DNA from: Pontivivens nitratireducens
GTDB taxonomy: Bacteria; Pseudomonadota; Alphaproteobacteria; Rhodobacterales; Rhodobacteraceae
DNA length: 49,190 bases
NCBI RefSeq assembly: GCF_014235845.1
Contig: NZ_JACJUQ010000016.1
Span: forward strand, 1-49,190
Direction: 5' to 3'
The notes beneath the pieces are model-generated. The model ran no database searches. It was not told the origin of the DNA and saw only the letters and a list, made by a program, of their open reading frames with translations. Positions within the stretch are counted from its first letter, which is position 1. The number at the start of each line of letters is the position of its first letter. Positions 1-8,673 of the stretch are shown piece after piece. The translations under genes and the position numbers were made by a program.

Positions 1-76
1 CACAACCTCCTCTGTCGGAGATACTGAATCACGCGACGAACGAATGGGGAAGCCTGATTATGGGGACAGGCCCTAG
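1..76 (-). mobile_element. IS end (IS5-like), left copy, partial
   Basis: Positions 2-76 are identical, as an inverted copy, to 49116-49190 at the other end of the window. Read outward on the minus strand the IS-like part begins GGCCTGTCCCC directly after CTAG (73-76) and runs to a strong Shine-Dalgarno sequence (reverse complement of cctcct at 6-11). This is the layout expected for a transposase leader whose start codon lies just outside the window. GGCCTGTCCCC-type ends and CTAG targets fit the IS5 family, but no transposase is visible, so the family call is an inference. Bases 77-204, between this end and the iorB stop, contain nothing I recognise. Confidence 0.7.
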
Positions 77-204
77 TAGAGCTTCGGGCATTTCCGGGTC
101 CGCGCAGTCCGATATTGGCGACAGAGTACTGGGGATGCGACCCCGTGCGCCAGGTTGGAAAAATCAGGCCGCCCCCCGGATGGACCGGAGTGCGGAATAT
201 CGCG

Positions 205-2496
205 TCATACCTGTCGGAATGCCACATCGCGTGTGAATGGCATCCGGCGCAAACGCTGGCCCGTTGCATCATGGATCGCACCCGCCAGCGCCGGGGCCGC
301 AGGTGGCGTGCCGATCTCACCCGCGCCGCCGATATGGTCGGCATTTTGCAGGATCTCGACCTCGAACTTCGGGGTCTGACCCATGGACAGCATGGGATAG
401 TCCCAGAAATTCTCCTGTTCCACCCGCCCGTCGGCAAAGGTGATTTCCTGCCCAAGAGCCTGCCCGAATCCGAAGATCGCGCCCGAGATCATCTGATCGC
501 GGAAGTTGCGCGGGTCCAGCACCGTGCCCGGATCGGCGGCGATCCAGACGTTCTCGATCCGGATATCGTCGGTTGTATCGACCTGCACCGCCATGGCGAC
601 CCAGCTTCCGAAGCTGAGGACATGCGCGATGCCGATCCCCTTGCCCGCGGCGCGGGGCTGCGCGAAACCAGACATCTGCGCGACCTTCTCCAGACACAGC
701 CGTGCGGGGGCGAGGCGCGCATCATCGCCCATCATGGCCAAGCGGAAGGCGAGGGGGTCCAGCCCCGATGCCTCGGCCATTTCATCCATGAACCCCTCAT
801 GGAAGAATCCGTTGTAGCTGTTGCCCACGGATCGCCAGAAACCCGTCGGAATGGCGATATCGGCAACGTGTCCGGATACGCGGTGGTTGTCGATCATCAC
901 CGGCTGATTGTAGGCGCCATCGGTAATTGTCTTGTCCGGTCCCCCCATCGGCAAGTCGGGATAGGTCCGGCCCACAACGCTGGCAATGATCGAGGGGGCG
1001 GCGATCTTCATTTCCACGGCGGTGGCCGCGCCGTTCGCCGGGACCACGGCACGGAACCGGCCGAGCGCGGCTGGGCGATAGGTGTCGTGACGCATGTCTT
1101 CCTCACGCGTCCAGGTCACCTTGATCGGGCGGCCCTGCACATGCATCGCCAGCGCCGTGGCGTAGAGGGAATAATCAACCTCACCCCGCCGGCCGAAACC
1201 ACCGCCCAGAAACAGTTGATTGACGACGACGTTTTCCTTGTCGATCCCCGCCAAAAGCGCGCAGCGCGACTGGACGATGCCGGGCGCCTGCGTTCCGGTC
1301 CAGATCGTCAGGGTGTTATCGGCGAATTGCGCCGTAGCGTTCATAGGCTCCATCGTGGCATGGGCCAGATAGGGGACGGCGTATTCCGCCTCGACCACTG
1401 TGCCCTGCGGATCGGTGAATGCGGTATCGACGTCGCCCTTGTCCATCAGCGCATGGCTCGGCTCTGCCTCTATGGCGCGGATCAGGGCTGCGTCTATCGC
1501 GGCGTCGTCGGCGGGATATGTGGCCGGTCCCCACTCCACCTCCAGCGCGCGCGCACCCTCGAATGCGGCCCAGGTGTTGTCGGCAATGATGCCGAACCCG
1601 CTGCCGGTCTGGGTGTCGATTTCCACCACATCCTGCACGCCGCGCACGGCACGCGCCGCGTCCATGTTCACGCTGATCGCCTTCGCGCCGAACCGGGGGC
1701 TGATCGCAACGGTGCCGTACAGCATCGAGGGCAGGTCCACGTCGATGCCGAAGATCGGGGCACCGGTGACCTTGCGCTCAATTTCGGCGCGGGGCTGGGA
1801 TTTGCCCAGAACCTTCCAGTCGGATCGTGCGCGCAAACGGGGCGTGTCCACCTCGACCGTCGCGGCGTCCAGGGCCAGCTCGCCATAGCTGAACGACCGG
1901 TCGGACGCCGGGTGGACAACGCGGCCCTGCGCCGTTTGCAAGGTGTCGGCGCCCACGCCCCATCTGGCAGCGGCGGCGGAAACCAGCGCGGCGCGGGCGG
2001 TGGCGCCGGCCTCCCGCATCTTGTCATAGCCGTCGATGATCGAGGAGGAGCCGCCGGTGACCTGCAGCCCCAGCACCTTGCCCATGCTTTCCATCATCGT
2101 GCGCTGCGCCCCAGCCGCCAGTCCACGTTCGAAATGCGGTGGGAATGCGCTCTCCGCCATCATGGCGGAGTTGTAATAGGCAGCCGAGGGCGGCCCCGTT
2201 TCCAGCGTCAGGTCCGTCGTCGCCACGTCCAGCTCCTCCGCCACCATGGCGGCAAGGGTCGTGTGCACACCCTGACCCATTTCGGCACGGGGGGTAATGA
2301 CCGTGATGGTGCCATCCTCCGCGATCTTGAGATAGGGGTTGAAGACCGCCTCACCCGCATCCGCGCTCAATGGATTGTCCACCTCGCGCCGGACGGCCCA
2401 GACGCCAAGGGCAACCCCGCCTATGGCCGCCGCCCCCAGGCCGAGGAAGGTGCGGCGAACGATCTTGCCTGCTGTCGATCTGCGATTTCGTGCCAT
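205..2496 (-). CDS. iorB: Molybdopterin-binding subunit, xanthine dehydrogenase family (isoquinoline 1-oxidoreductase beta-like)
   Basis: Large subunit of a two-component molybdenum hydroxylase that would hydroxylate an aldehyde or N-heterocycle with water as oxygen donor. 763 aa from ATG 2496, chosen because GGAG precedes it and it opens with a twin-arginine segment (RRTFLG) followed by a hydrophobic stretch; an in-frame start 23 codons upstream would lie inside iorA. The Tat-like N-terminus suggests export or membrane anchoring. Visible family marks are GGGFGRRGEVDY in the molybdopterin domain and GAGEIGTPP near the C-terminus, whose Glu matches the catalytic Glu of xanthine dehydrogenases. 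It starts 2 bases after the iorA stop, so the two are an operon. No dedicated cytochrome subunit or XdhC-like maturation factor is nearby. The substrate cannot be told from sequence. Confidence 0.9.
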   Translation of the reverse strand: MARNRRSTAGKIVRRTFLGLGAAAIGGVALGVWAVRREVDNPLSADAGEAVFNPYLKIAEDGTITVITPRAEMGQGVHTTLAAMVAEELDVATTDLTLETGPPSAAYYNSAMMAESAFPPHFERGLAAGAQRTMMESMGKVLGLQVTGGSSSIIDGYDKMREAGATARAALVSAAAARWGVGADTLQTAQGRVVHPASDRSFSYGELALDAATVEVDTPRLRARSDWKVLGKSQPRAEIERKVTGAPIFGIDVDLPSMLYGTVAISPRFGAKAISVNMDAARAVRGVQDVVEIDTQTGSGFGIIADNTWAAFEGARALEVEWGPATYPADDAAIDAALIRAIEAEPSHALMDKGDVDTAFTDPQGTVVEAEYAVPYLAHATMEPMNATAQFADNTLTIWTGTQAPGIVQSRCALLAGIDKENVVVNQLFLGGGFGRRGEVDYSLYATALAMHVQGRPIKVTWTREEDMRHDTYRPAALGRFRAVVPANGAATAVEMKIAAPSIIASVVGRTYPDLPMGGPDKTITDGAYNQPVMIDNHRVSGHVADIAIPTGFWRSVGNSYNGFFHEGFMDEMAEASGLDPLAFRLAMMGDDARLAPARLCLEKVAQMSGFAQPRAAGKGIGIAHVLSFGSWVAMAVQVDTTDDIRIENVWIAADPGTVLDPRNFRDQMISGAIFGFGQALGQEITFADGRVEQENFWDYPMLSMGQTPKFEVEILQNADHIGGAGEIGTPPAAPALAGAIHDATGQRLRRMPFTRDVAFRQV

Positions 2497-2498
2497 CT

Positions 2499-2948
2499 TC
2501 AGGACTCCATTCCGGCTGCGGCCTTGATCGCGGCCTTGATGCGCGGATAGGTGCCGCAGCGGCAAAGGTTGGTCATCGCGGTGTCGATATCCGCATCCGT
2601 GGGCTGTGGGACTTCATCGAGCAGGGCCACCGCGGCGAGGATCTGTCCGGATTGGCAATACCCGCATTGCGGCACGTTATGTTCGATCCATGCTTCCTGC
2701 ACACGGTGCAGGGTCGCGCCGTTGGAAATCCCCTCGATTGTGGTGATACGGCCCGAGGCCTGTTCCACCGGGTACGAGCAGGAGCGGATAGGCAGTCCGT
2801 CCATCAACACGGTGCACGCGCCACAGGCGGCGACGCCGCACCCGAATTTGGGGCCCTTGATGTTCATCAGATCCCGCAAGACCCAGAGCAGAGGCATTTG
2901 CGGATCCGCGTCGATCTCGTAATTCTGTCCGTTTACGTTCAAACGCAT
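2499..2948 (-). CDS. iorA: [2Fe-2S] subunit of the molybdenum hydroxylase (isoquinoline 1-oxidoreductase alpha-like)
   Basis: Small electron-transfer partner of the downstream molybdopterin subunit. 149 aa, the usual length for this family. The N-terminal plant-type ferredoxin cluster is bound by Cys37, Cys42, Cys45 and Cys57 ([12 protein letters not shown] motif). The C-terminal helical cluster is bound by Cys95, Cys98, Cys129 and Cys131 (QCGYCQSGQ and [10 protein letters not shown]). ATG 2948 is preferred over the upstream TTG at 2963 because GGAGG lies eight bases before it. It is the first gene of the iorA-iorB operon, divergent from a TetR-type regulator with about 120 bases between them. 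Confidence 0.92.
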   Translation of the reverse strand: MRLNVNGQNYEIDADPQMPLLWVLRDLMNIKGPKFGCGVAACGACTVLMDGLPIRSCSYPVEQASGRITTIEGISNGATLHRVQEAWIEHNVPQCGYCQSGQILAAVALLDEVPQPTDADIDTAMTNLCRCGTYPRIKAAIKAAAGMES

Positions 2949-2962
2949 TGCCTGACCCTCCA

Positions 2963-2982
2963 ATCACCTGTCATGTGGTGAT
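2963..2982. promoter_or_regulatory. Palindromic operator candidate between iorA and the TetR gene
   Basis: ATCACC (2963-2968) and GGTGAT (2977-2982) form a perfect 6-bp inverted repeat with an 8-base spacer, just upstream of the iorA ribosome site and in the divergent intergenic region. This is the size and position expected for the operator of the neighbouring TetR-family protein, which could control both directions. That the regulator binds here is an inference from position only. Confidence 0.4.
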
Positions 2983-3072
2983 AGACGCCATCTGCGTGCA
3001 GAATGTCAATAAGAGAACCGCAGTTCCTTAATTCCCTTGCCGACCGACGAGCGGCATATTACGTATGAAAAC

Positions 3073-3741
3073 ATGAGCCAGTCCTTTCAACGCGCCCGTT
3101 CACCCGAACACAAGGAGCTTCGCCGTCGAATGATCCTCGATGCGGCGGCGAATGTGCTGGATCGTGAGGGGTTCAACGACACGTCGCTCAACGCCATCGC
3201 GCAGGAGGCAGGCGTCGTCAAATCCGGTCTCTACCGCTATTTCGAAAGCCGTGAGGAAATCCTGCTGGAGTTGATGATCTCGGACGTGCAGGTCATGTGC
3301 GCGGCACTGACGGATGTGGTGACGGGGCCGATGGATGTGGATCGGGTTTCGGATCTGATCTCGGAAGGGTTCACCGATCGCCCGCGTTTGTGCCTGCTGA
3401 CCAGCCGGATGGCCTCGACGCTCGAACACAATATCACGGGTGATACCATCCGCGCGGTCAAGCGCCGCCTGAACGCCTGTAGCGAGGAAGTCTCGCAGGC
3501 CATTCGACGCGCGATCCCCCACTGGACGCCCGAGGAAAGCCGGCGCGGTATGCGCATGATCTTCGTGCTGGTCGCGGGCCTCTACCCGATGACGCACCCA
3601 CCGGCCCACGTGAAATCCGTGATGAACGAACCGGAATTCCAACATGTCGTGCCCGAATTCGTGCCATCCGTCCGGGTCGCGGCGCGGGCGATGTTCCGGG
3701 GCATCGAGTCGATGGCGCTGCAACGGCAGAATGGCACCTGA
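3073..3741 (+). CDS. TetR/AcrR family transcriptional regulator
   Basis: 222 aa from ATG 3073; an in-frame TTG at 3037 would add 12 residues and is less likely. The N-terminal third is a TetR helix-turn-helix: a helix with ILDAAANVLDREGF, then TSLNAIAQEAGV, then KSGLYRYFESREEIL, which is the classic recognition-helix region. The C-terminal two thirds are the ligand-binding and dimerisation domain and show no diagnostic residues. It is divergent from iorAB, with an inverted repeat in the shared region, so the simplest reading is ligand-relieved repression of the molybdenum hydroxylase. Self-regulation is likely but not shown. Confidence 0.85.
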   Translation: MSQSFQRARSPEHKELRRRMILDAAANVLDREGFNDTSLNAIAQEAGVVKSGLYRYFESREEILLELMISDVQVMCAALTDVVTGPMDVDRVSDLISEGFTDRPRLCLLTSRMASTLEHNITGDTIRAVKRRLNACSEEVSQAIRRAIPHWTPEESRRGMRMIFVLVAGLYPMTHPPAHVKSVMNEPEFQHVVPEFVPSVRVAARAMFRGIESMALQRQNGT

Positions 3742-3857
3742 CCAGTTCACTTTCTCCAAATATCCTCGCCGAAGGCATCAGGACGCTGCACAGTAACCCG
3801 ACGATCGCAGTTCCTGACCGATGATCGCAGCCCCCGAACCAGCGGAGAGACGATTCG

Positions 3858-4466
3858 ATGAAACTCTACGACAGCAAGACATCCCCCTATTGCCGCAAGG
3901 TAATGGTTCTGGCGCATGAGGCCGGACAGGTCGATGCCCTGACGCTCGACTACGTGGCGGGAACCGCTGTGAGCCCCGGCACGCTGCCGGTTTCCGTCAA
4001 TCCGCTGGGAAAAATCCCGTGTCTGGTTCGGCCCGATGGCCCCGCGCTGTATGACAGCCGGGTCATCTGCGCCTATCTCGACGATCTGTGGGGCACGAAC
4101 CTCTACCCCACGGGCACCCGCCGGTGGGAGACATTGACGTTGGAGGCGACGGCGGACGGAATGCTGGATGCGGCGCTGCTGTGGGTCTATGAGGTGCGCC
4201 TGCGCGATGAGGCGCAGTGGAATCACGGCTGGCGCGATGGGCAGGCGGCGAAGGTGGTGCGCGCTCTGGATGCACTGGAAGCCCGCTGGCTGGCTCACCT
4301 GCATGGTCCGCTCGATATGGGGCAGATCGCGATTGGCGTCGCCTTGGGCTACCTCGATTTTCGCCAACCCGTCGGTGCGTGGCGTGAGGGGCGGCCCGCG
4401 CTCGCCGCGTGGTACGAGACGTTTTCGCAGCGTCCCTCGATGCTGGCGACGGTGCCGGTGGAGTAA
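3858..4466 (+). CDS. Glutathione S-transferase family protein
   Basis: 202 aa, typical for soluble bacterial GSTs. The N-terminal thioredoxin-like domain begins MKLYDSKTSPYCRKV, so the active-site loop carries Cys12 in a SPYC context. The cis-Pro glutathione-binding segment follows as NPLGKIPCLV, then YDSRVICAYL for gamma-glutamyl recognition. The rest is the all-helical GST C-terminal domain. GGAGAG lies upstream of the ATG. It is on the same strand as the TetR gene (116-base gap) and the formate dehydrogenase (177-base gap) but has no strong operon link to either. The conjugation substrate is unknown. Bases 4467-4643 hold no gene I can see. Confidence 0.88.
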   Translation: MKLYDSKTSPYCRKVMVLAHEAGQVDALTLDYVAGTAVSPGTLPVSVNPLGKIPCLVRPDGPALYDSRVICAYLDDLWGTNLYPTGTRRWETLTLEATADGMLDAALLWVYEVRLRDEAQWNHGWRDGQAAKVVRALDALEARWLAHLHGPLDMGQIAIGVALGYLDFRQPVGAWREGRPALAAWYETFSQRPSMLATVPVE

Positions 4467-4643
4467 TCCCGGGGCGGTTCACCGCGTGCGCTGCCGCAGA
4501 CAAAACGAACCAGTCTGAAAGGTTATGGCCTGCCTGAACGGATTGGCCGGCTGGCGTAAATGGCCGCGTTGGGGTCGTGATGCGCATTCCCCCCGGGGGG
4601 CGTCGGTGCTTTAATCAGCCCACTGATTTACCGGAGGCGCCCC

Positions 4644-7403
4644 ATGACCGATCGCATCACCTTCACGCTGGACGGGCAGACCGTGACCGCCGCCGCCGGG
4701 GACACGATATGGGAGGTCGCGAACGGTCGCGGCCTGCGGATCCCGCACCTGTGCCACCGCCCCGAACCCGGCTATCGCCCTGACGGGAACTGTCGTGCCT
4801 GCATGGTTGAGATCGCGGGCGAACGGGTTCTGGCGGCCGCATGCATACGCGAGCCTGAGGAAGGGATGGAGGTCCGAACCGCCTCTGACCGTGCCATCGC
4901 GGCGCGTAAGGGTGTGATCGAGTTGCTGATGGCCGATCAGCCGGACCGGGCTGCTGCGCATGATCGCTCCAGCCAGTTCTGGGACATGGCGGACGCGCAG
5001 GGCGTTGCGCACAGCCGCTATCCCACCATCGAGGTGGACCGGATCCCGCTGCTCGATGACAGTCACGTGGCGATGCGCGTCAATCTGGATGCCTGCATCC
5101 ATTGCAACCTGTGTGTCCGCGCATGCCGCGAGGTTCAGGTCAATGACGTGATCGGCATGGCGGGGCGGGGGCATGACGCGCAGGTCGTCTTCGATTTCGA
5201 TGACCCGATGGGGGACAGCACTTGCGTGGCCTGCGGCGAATGCGTGCAGGCGTGCCCGACCGGGGCGCTTATGCCCGCCAAAATCGTCGATGCCGGTCAG
5301 GTGGGCGACAGCGCCGATTACGACCGCGAGGTGCAATCCGTCTGCCCCTATTGCGGCGTCGGCTGCCAGATTTCGTTCAAGATCAAGGAGGAGCGCATCG
5401 TCTATGTCGATGGTGCGGGCGGCCCGGCGAACGAAAACCGCCTCTGCGTCAAGGGGCGGTTCGGTTTCGACTATATCAGTCACGATCACCGCCTGACCAA
5501 ACCCCTGATCCGGCGCGAGGGGATGCCCAAGGGGCTGAACGTCGATCCGGCGCGGCCGCTGGACACCTTCCGTGAGGCGACGTGGGAGGAGGCGCTGGCC
5601 TTCGCCGCCGATGGCATGAAGGGGCGCGGACGGCAGATCGCTGGCTTCGGTTCGGCCAAGTGCTCGAACGAGGAGGCCTATCTGTTTCAGAAATTGATCC
5701 GGCAGGGCTTTGGTCACAACAATGTCGATCACTGTACGCGGCTGTGTCATGCCTCATCCGTCACGGCGTTGATCGAGAATGTCGGATCGGGGGCCGTGAC
5801 AGCCACGTTCAATGAGATCGAGAACGCGGATGTTGCCATCGTGATCGGCGCGAATCCCGTGGAAAACCATCCGGTTGCGGCCACATACTTCAAGCAGTTC
5901 GCGAAGCGTGGCGGCAAGCTGATCGTGATGGATCCGCGCGGGCAGGCGCTGAAACGCCACGCGACCCACATGCTGCAATTCCGCCCCGGTGCCGATGTCT
6001 CGATGCTCAACGCGATCATGCACGTGATCGTCGAGGAAGGGCTGACCGACCGGAAATATATCGAGGCCATGACCGAAGATTACGACGCGATGGTCGCGCA
6101 TCTGAAGGGCTTCACGCCCGAGAAGATGAGCGCGCTGTGCGGTATTGACGCGCAAACCCTGCGCGCCGTCGCGCGGGATTTCGCGGGCGGCAAGGCGGGC
6201 ATGATCTTCTGGGGCATGGGGATCAGCCAGCACATCCATGGCACGGACAATTCGCGGTGCCTGATCTCACTCGCATTGATGTGCGGTCATATCGGGCGAC
6301 CGGGGACCGGCCTGCATCCGCTGCGCGGGCAGAACAACGTGCAGGGCACCTCGGATGCCGGGCTGGTGCCGATGTTTCTGCCCGACTATCAGACCGTGGG
6401 TGATGACGGCGTCCGCTCCGCCTTTACCCAGGTGTGGAATTCCGGCGATTTCAGTGGCGAAGACGGACTGACCGTGACCGAGATTCTGGACGCGGTTCAT
6501 GCGGGCGACATTCGCGGCATGTATATTCTGGGCGAGAATCCCGCGATGTCAGACCCCGATGTCGAACATGCCCGCGATGCGCTGGCCAAGCTGGATCATC
6601 TGGTGGTGCAGGATATCTTCCTGACGGAAACCGCGAACTTCGCGGATGTGATCCTGCCTGCAAGCGCCTGGGCGGAAAAGACCGGCACCGTCACCAACAC
6701 GAACCGGCAGGTGCAGATGGGCCGCCCTGCCGTGCCGATGCCCGGTGACGCGCGTGAGGATTGGTGGATCACCACCGAACTGGCGCGACGCCTGGGTCTG
6801 GATTGGCCCTACACCCATCCCTCCGAGATTTTCAGTGAGATGAAGCGGAACATGCGCAGTTTGGACAACATCACGTGGGAGCGGTTGGAGCGTGAGAATG
6901 CCGTAACCTATCCGGTCCACGGACCCGACCAGCCCGGTGAGGCGGTGGTCTTCGGCGATGCCTTTCCCCGGGCCGAGGGCCGCGCGAAATTCACCCCGGC
7001 CAGTGTCATCGCACCTGATGAGGTGCCGGATGCGGATTATCCGATGATCCTGACCACCGGGCGGCAGTTGGAGCATTGGCACACAGGTTCCATGACCCGC
7101 CGCTCAACCGTGTTGGACGGGGTGGAGCCGGAGGCAAATTGCTCGCTGCATCCGTCCACCTTGCGCAAGCTGGGAACCGAGCCGGGGGGCATGGTGCGGC
7201 TGACGACGCGGCGCGGGTCGGTCGAGTTGATGGCGCGGGCGGACCGCGCGGTGGCGCCGGACATGATGTTCCTGCCCTTCGCCTTTGTCGAGGCCGCAGC
7301 GAATGTGCTGACCAACCCGGCGCTGGACCCCTACGGCAAGATCCCCGAGTTCAAATTTTCAGCCTGCAAGGTCGAAGCGGTAGAGGTCGAGGCGGTGCAG
7401 TAG
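4644..7403 (+). CDS. fdhA: Formate dehydrogenase alpha subunit (molybdopterin, FdsA/FdhA type, Cys enzyme)
   Basis: 919 aa, oxidising formate to CO2. Domains in order: N-terminal [2Fe-2S] ferredoxin (Cys37, 50, 53, 67); two [4Fe-4S] motifs (CIHCNLC from 151 with Cys161, and CVACGEC from 194 with Cys204); the [4Fe-4S] of the molybdopterin domain (Cys234, 237, 241, 268); the molybdopterin oxidoreductase core; and a C-terminal dinucleotide-binding domain. The active-site motif CTRLCHASSV places Cys368 where selenocysteine sits in E. coli FdhF. GGAGG precedes the ATG. Fds-type NAD-linked enzymes normally sit with the beta/gamma subunits and FdsD/FdhD maturation genes; none is adjacent, so the electron acceptor is open. 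It ends convergently with the lipoprotein gene. Confidence 0.92.
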   Translation: MTDRITFTLDGQTVTAAAGDTIWEVANGRGLRIPHLCHRPEPGYRPDGNCRACMVEIAGERVLAAACIREPEEGMEVRTASDRAIAARKGVIELLMADQPDRAAAHDRSSQFWDMADAQGVAHSRYPTIEVDRIPLLDDSHVAMRVNLDACIHCNLCVRACREVQVNDVIGMAGRGHDAQVVFDFDDPMGDSTCVACGECVQACPTGALMPAKIVDAGQVGDSADYDREVQSVCPYCGVGCQISFKIKEERIVYVDGAGGPANENRLCVKGRFGFDYISHDHRLTKPLIRREGMPKGLNVDPARPLDTFREATWEEALAFAADGMKGRGRQIAGFGSAKCSNEEAYLFQKLIRQGFGHNNVDHCTRLCHASSVTALIENVGSGAVTATFNEIENADVAIVIGANPVENHPVAATYFKQFAKRGGKLIVMDPRGQALKRHATHMLQFRPGADVSMLNAIMHVIVEEGLTDRKYIEAMTEDYDAMVAHLKGFTPEKMSALCGIDAQTLRAVARDFAGGKAGMIFWGMGISQHIHGTDNSRCLISLALMCGHIGRPGTGLHPLRGQNNVQGTSDAGLVPMFLPDYQTVGDDGVRSAFTQVWNSGDFSGEDGLTVTEILDAVHAGDIRGMYILGENPAMSDPDVEHARDALAKLDHLVVQDIFLTETANFADVILPASAWAEKTGTVTNTNRQVQMGRPAVPMPGDAREDWWITTELARRLGLDWPYTHPSEIFSEMKRNMRSLDNITWERLERENAVTYPVHGPDQPGEAVVFGDAFPRAEGRAKFTPASVIAPDEVPDADYPMILTTGRQLEHWHTGSMTRRSTVLDGVEPEANCSLHPSTLRKLGTEPGGMVRLTTRRGSVELMARADRAVAPDMMFLPFAFVEAAANVLTNPALDPYGKIPEFKFSACKVEAVEVEAVQ

Positions 7404-7429
7404 CGACGTTCCGCCGGACGGGGCCGGGA

Positions 7430-7894
7430 TCATGGCTGGGACTGGGGCGGCAGGATGCGGGCCGTTCCGCTGGTCTGATCCGTGCGGATCCGACACTCGG
7501 CCCCGGCGGGCAGGATACTCTCCCCCGGGCCGAGGTCCTGCGTCACGGACAATTCGGCCGCGTCGTCGCGCCGCACGATATATTCCACGCCATCGACACG
7601 GGCGAAATAGCGATCCGCGACCGTTCCGGCCGCCGCACCGGCAGCGGCACCACCGGCGGTGCCGACCGGTCCCAGAATGGTTCCGGCCAGACCGCCGCCC
7701 AGCGAGCCGAGCACCTTGCCATTGCCATCTACCGGAACACTGACCTTGACCGCCTGCGATTCCAGTACGGTACATTGCGAAACGAAGCCCAGCGTACCGG
7801 ACACGCGCGGCCCGCTTTCAACCTCCGCCACCGGTGTTGTGCAGGCGCTGAGCAGGGCGGTGGCGGCAATTGCTTTGGTAATCGTGCGGATCAT
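7430..7894 (-). CDS. Glycine-zipper lipoprotein, hypothetical
   Basis: 154 aa from ATG 7894 (GGGA upstream). The N-terminus MIRTITKAIAATALLSACTTP is a lipoprotein signal with lipobox LSAC, so the mature protein starts at Cys18 and is probably anchored in the outer membrane or periplasm. The centre is Gly/Ala-rich (LGGGLAGTILGPVGTAGG and on), resembling the glycine-zipper segments of SlyB/Pcp-type envelope proteins. It lies 41 bases downstream of mnmD on the same strand and converges on the formate dehydrogenase gene. Its exact role is not known to me. Confidence 0.75.
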   Translation of the reverse strand: MIRTITKAIAATALLSACTTPVAEVESGPRVSGTLGFVSQCTVLESQAVKVSVPVDGNGKVLGSLGGGLAGTILGPVGTAGGAAAGAAAGTVADRYFARVDGVEYIVRRDDAAELSVTQDLGPGESILPAGAECRIRTDQTSGTARILPPQSQP

Positions 7895-7935
7895 GGACGT
7901 TCCCTTATGTTTCGCAGTGCAACGCATCAGACGCT

Positions 7936-8628
7936 CTATCGTTCGGTTTTTGAGCTTGGCGAGGCGTCCAGACGACCGACGCTCATATCGCGCTTGCGAC
8001 CGAATCCCGGAACCTTGCGAACGGTAAAGCCAGCGGCACCCAAGGCGCGGCGCACGGCCCCCGCGCTGGTATAGGTCGCGAATGTGCCGCCCGAGCTGGT
8101 GTGGCGTGCCACTTGTTGCATCAGATCATCGGACCAGAGATCAGGATTGCGGGCAGGCGCGAACCCGTCGAGGAACCATGCGTCGGCGGTGCCGGTCCAG
8201 TCGGGCAGGGTCGTCGCCGCCTCACCGATCAGCAGGGTCAATGTGACGGGGCCGATCTGGAACGTGCCGCCGCGCGGATCGTAAGCCGTCAGCAGCGCCG
8301 CACGGACCGGTCCCAGATCATCCTGCCAGCGGGCCGTGGCGCGGGCCAGATCCTCGGGCGCCATCGCAAACGCCTCGAACGAGGTCATTCGGATCGGGCA
8401 GGGCGCAATGGCTGCCAGCGCCATCAGGTTCAATCCGGTGCCAAAGCCAAGTTCGGCGACGTGAAATCCCGGACGCAGCCGTTCGGGCAGATCGTTGCCG
8501 CGCAGGAAGGTGTGGCGCGTCTCCTCCAACCCGTTCTCTCGCGAAAAATACGGATCGTCGAACCGCTCGGAAACGGGTACGTCCTGCCGCCAGGTCAGGC
8601 TGGGGCGAAGGGGGTCGCTTTCGGTCAT
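7936..8628 (-). CDS. mnmD: tRNA 5-methylaminomethyl-2-thiouridine methyltransferase (MnmD)
   Basis: SAM-dependent methyltransferase for the last step of mnm5s2U at the wobble position of tRNAs, converting nm5 to mnm5. 230 aa from ATG 8628, about the size of the N-terminal domain of E. coli MnmC. The SAM-binding loop is AELGFGTGLNL and the family-specific motif is DAWFLDGFAPARNPDLW. In E. coli this domain is fused to an FAD oxidoreductase that forms nm5 from cmnm5. Here the likely partner is the divergent gene starting 45 bases away. The coding frame continues open upstream, but that part overlaps the partner gene and is a shadow. Confidence 0.88.
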   Translation of the reverse strand: MTESDPLRPSLTWRQDVPVSERFDDPYFSRENGLEETRHTFLRGNDLPERLRPGFHVAELGFGTGLNLMALAAIAPCPIRMTSFEAFAMAPEDLARATARWQDDLGPVRAALLTAYDPRGGTFQIGPVTLTLLIGEAATTLPDWTGTADAWFLDGFAPARNPDLWSDDLMQQVARHTSSGGTFATYTSAGAVRRALGAAGFTVRKVPGFGRKRDMSVGRLDASPSSKTER

Positions 8629-8673
8629 CTTGCGGCCTAGTTTGCGGAAACTTTCAGACAGGTGGCATGTGAA

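Noticed and set aside
115-2550. 811-codon open frame antisense to iorB
   Set aside because: Same kind of GC-driven shadow. The iorB frame has the molybdopterin and Tat motifs, this one has none.
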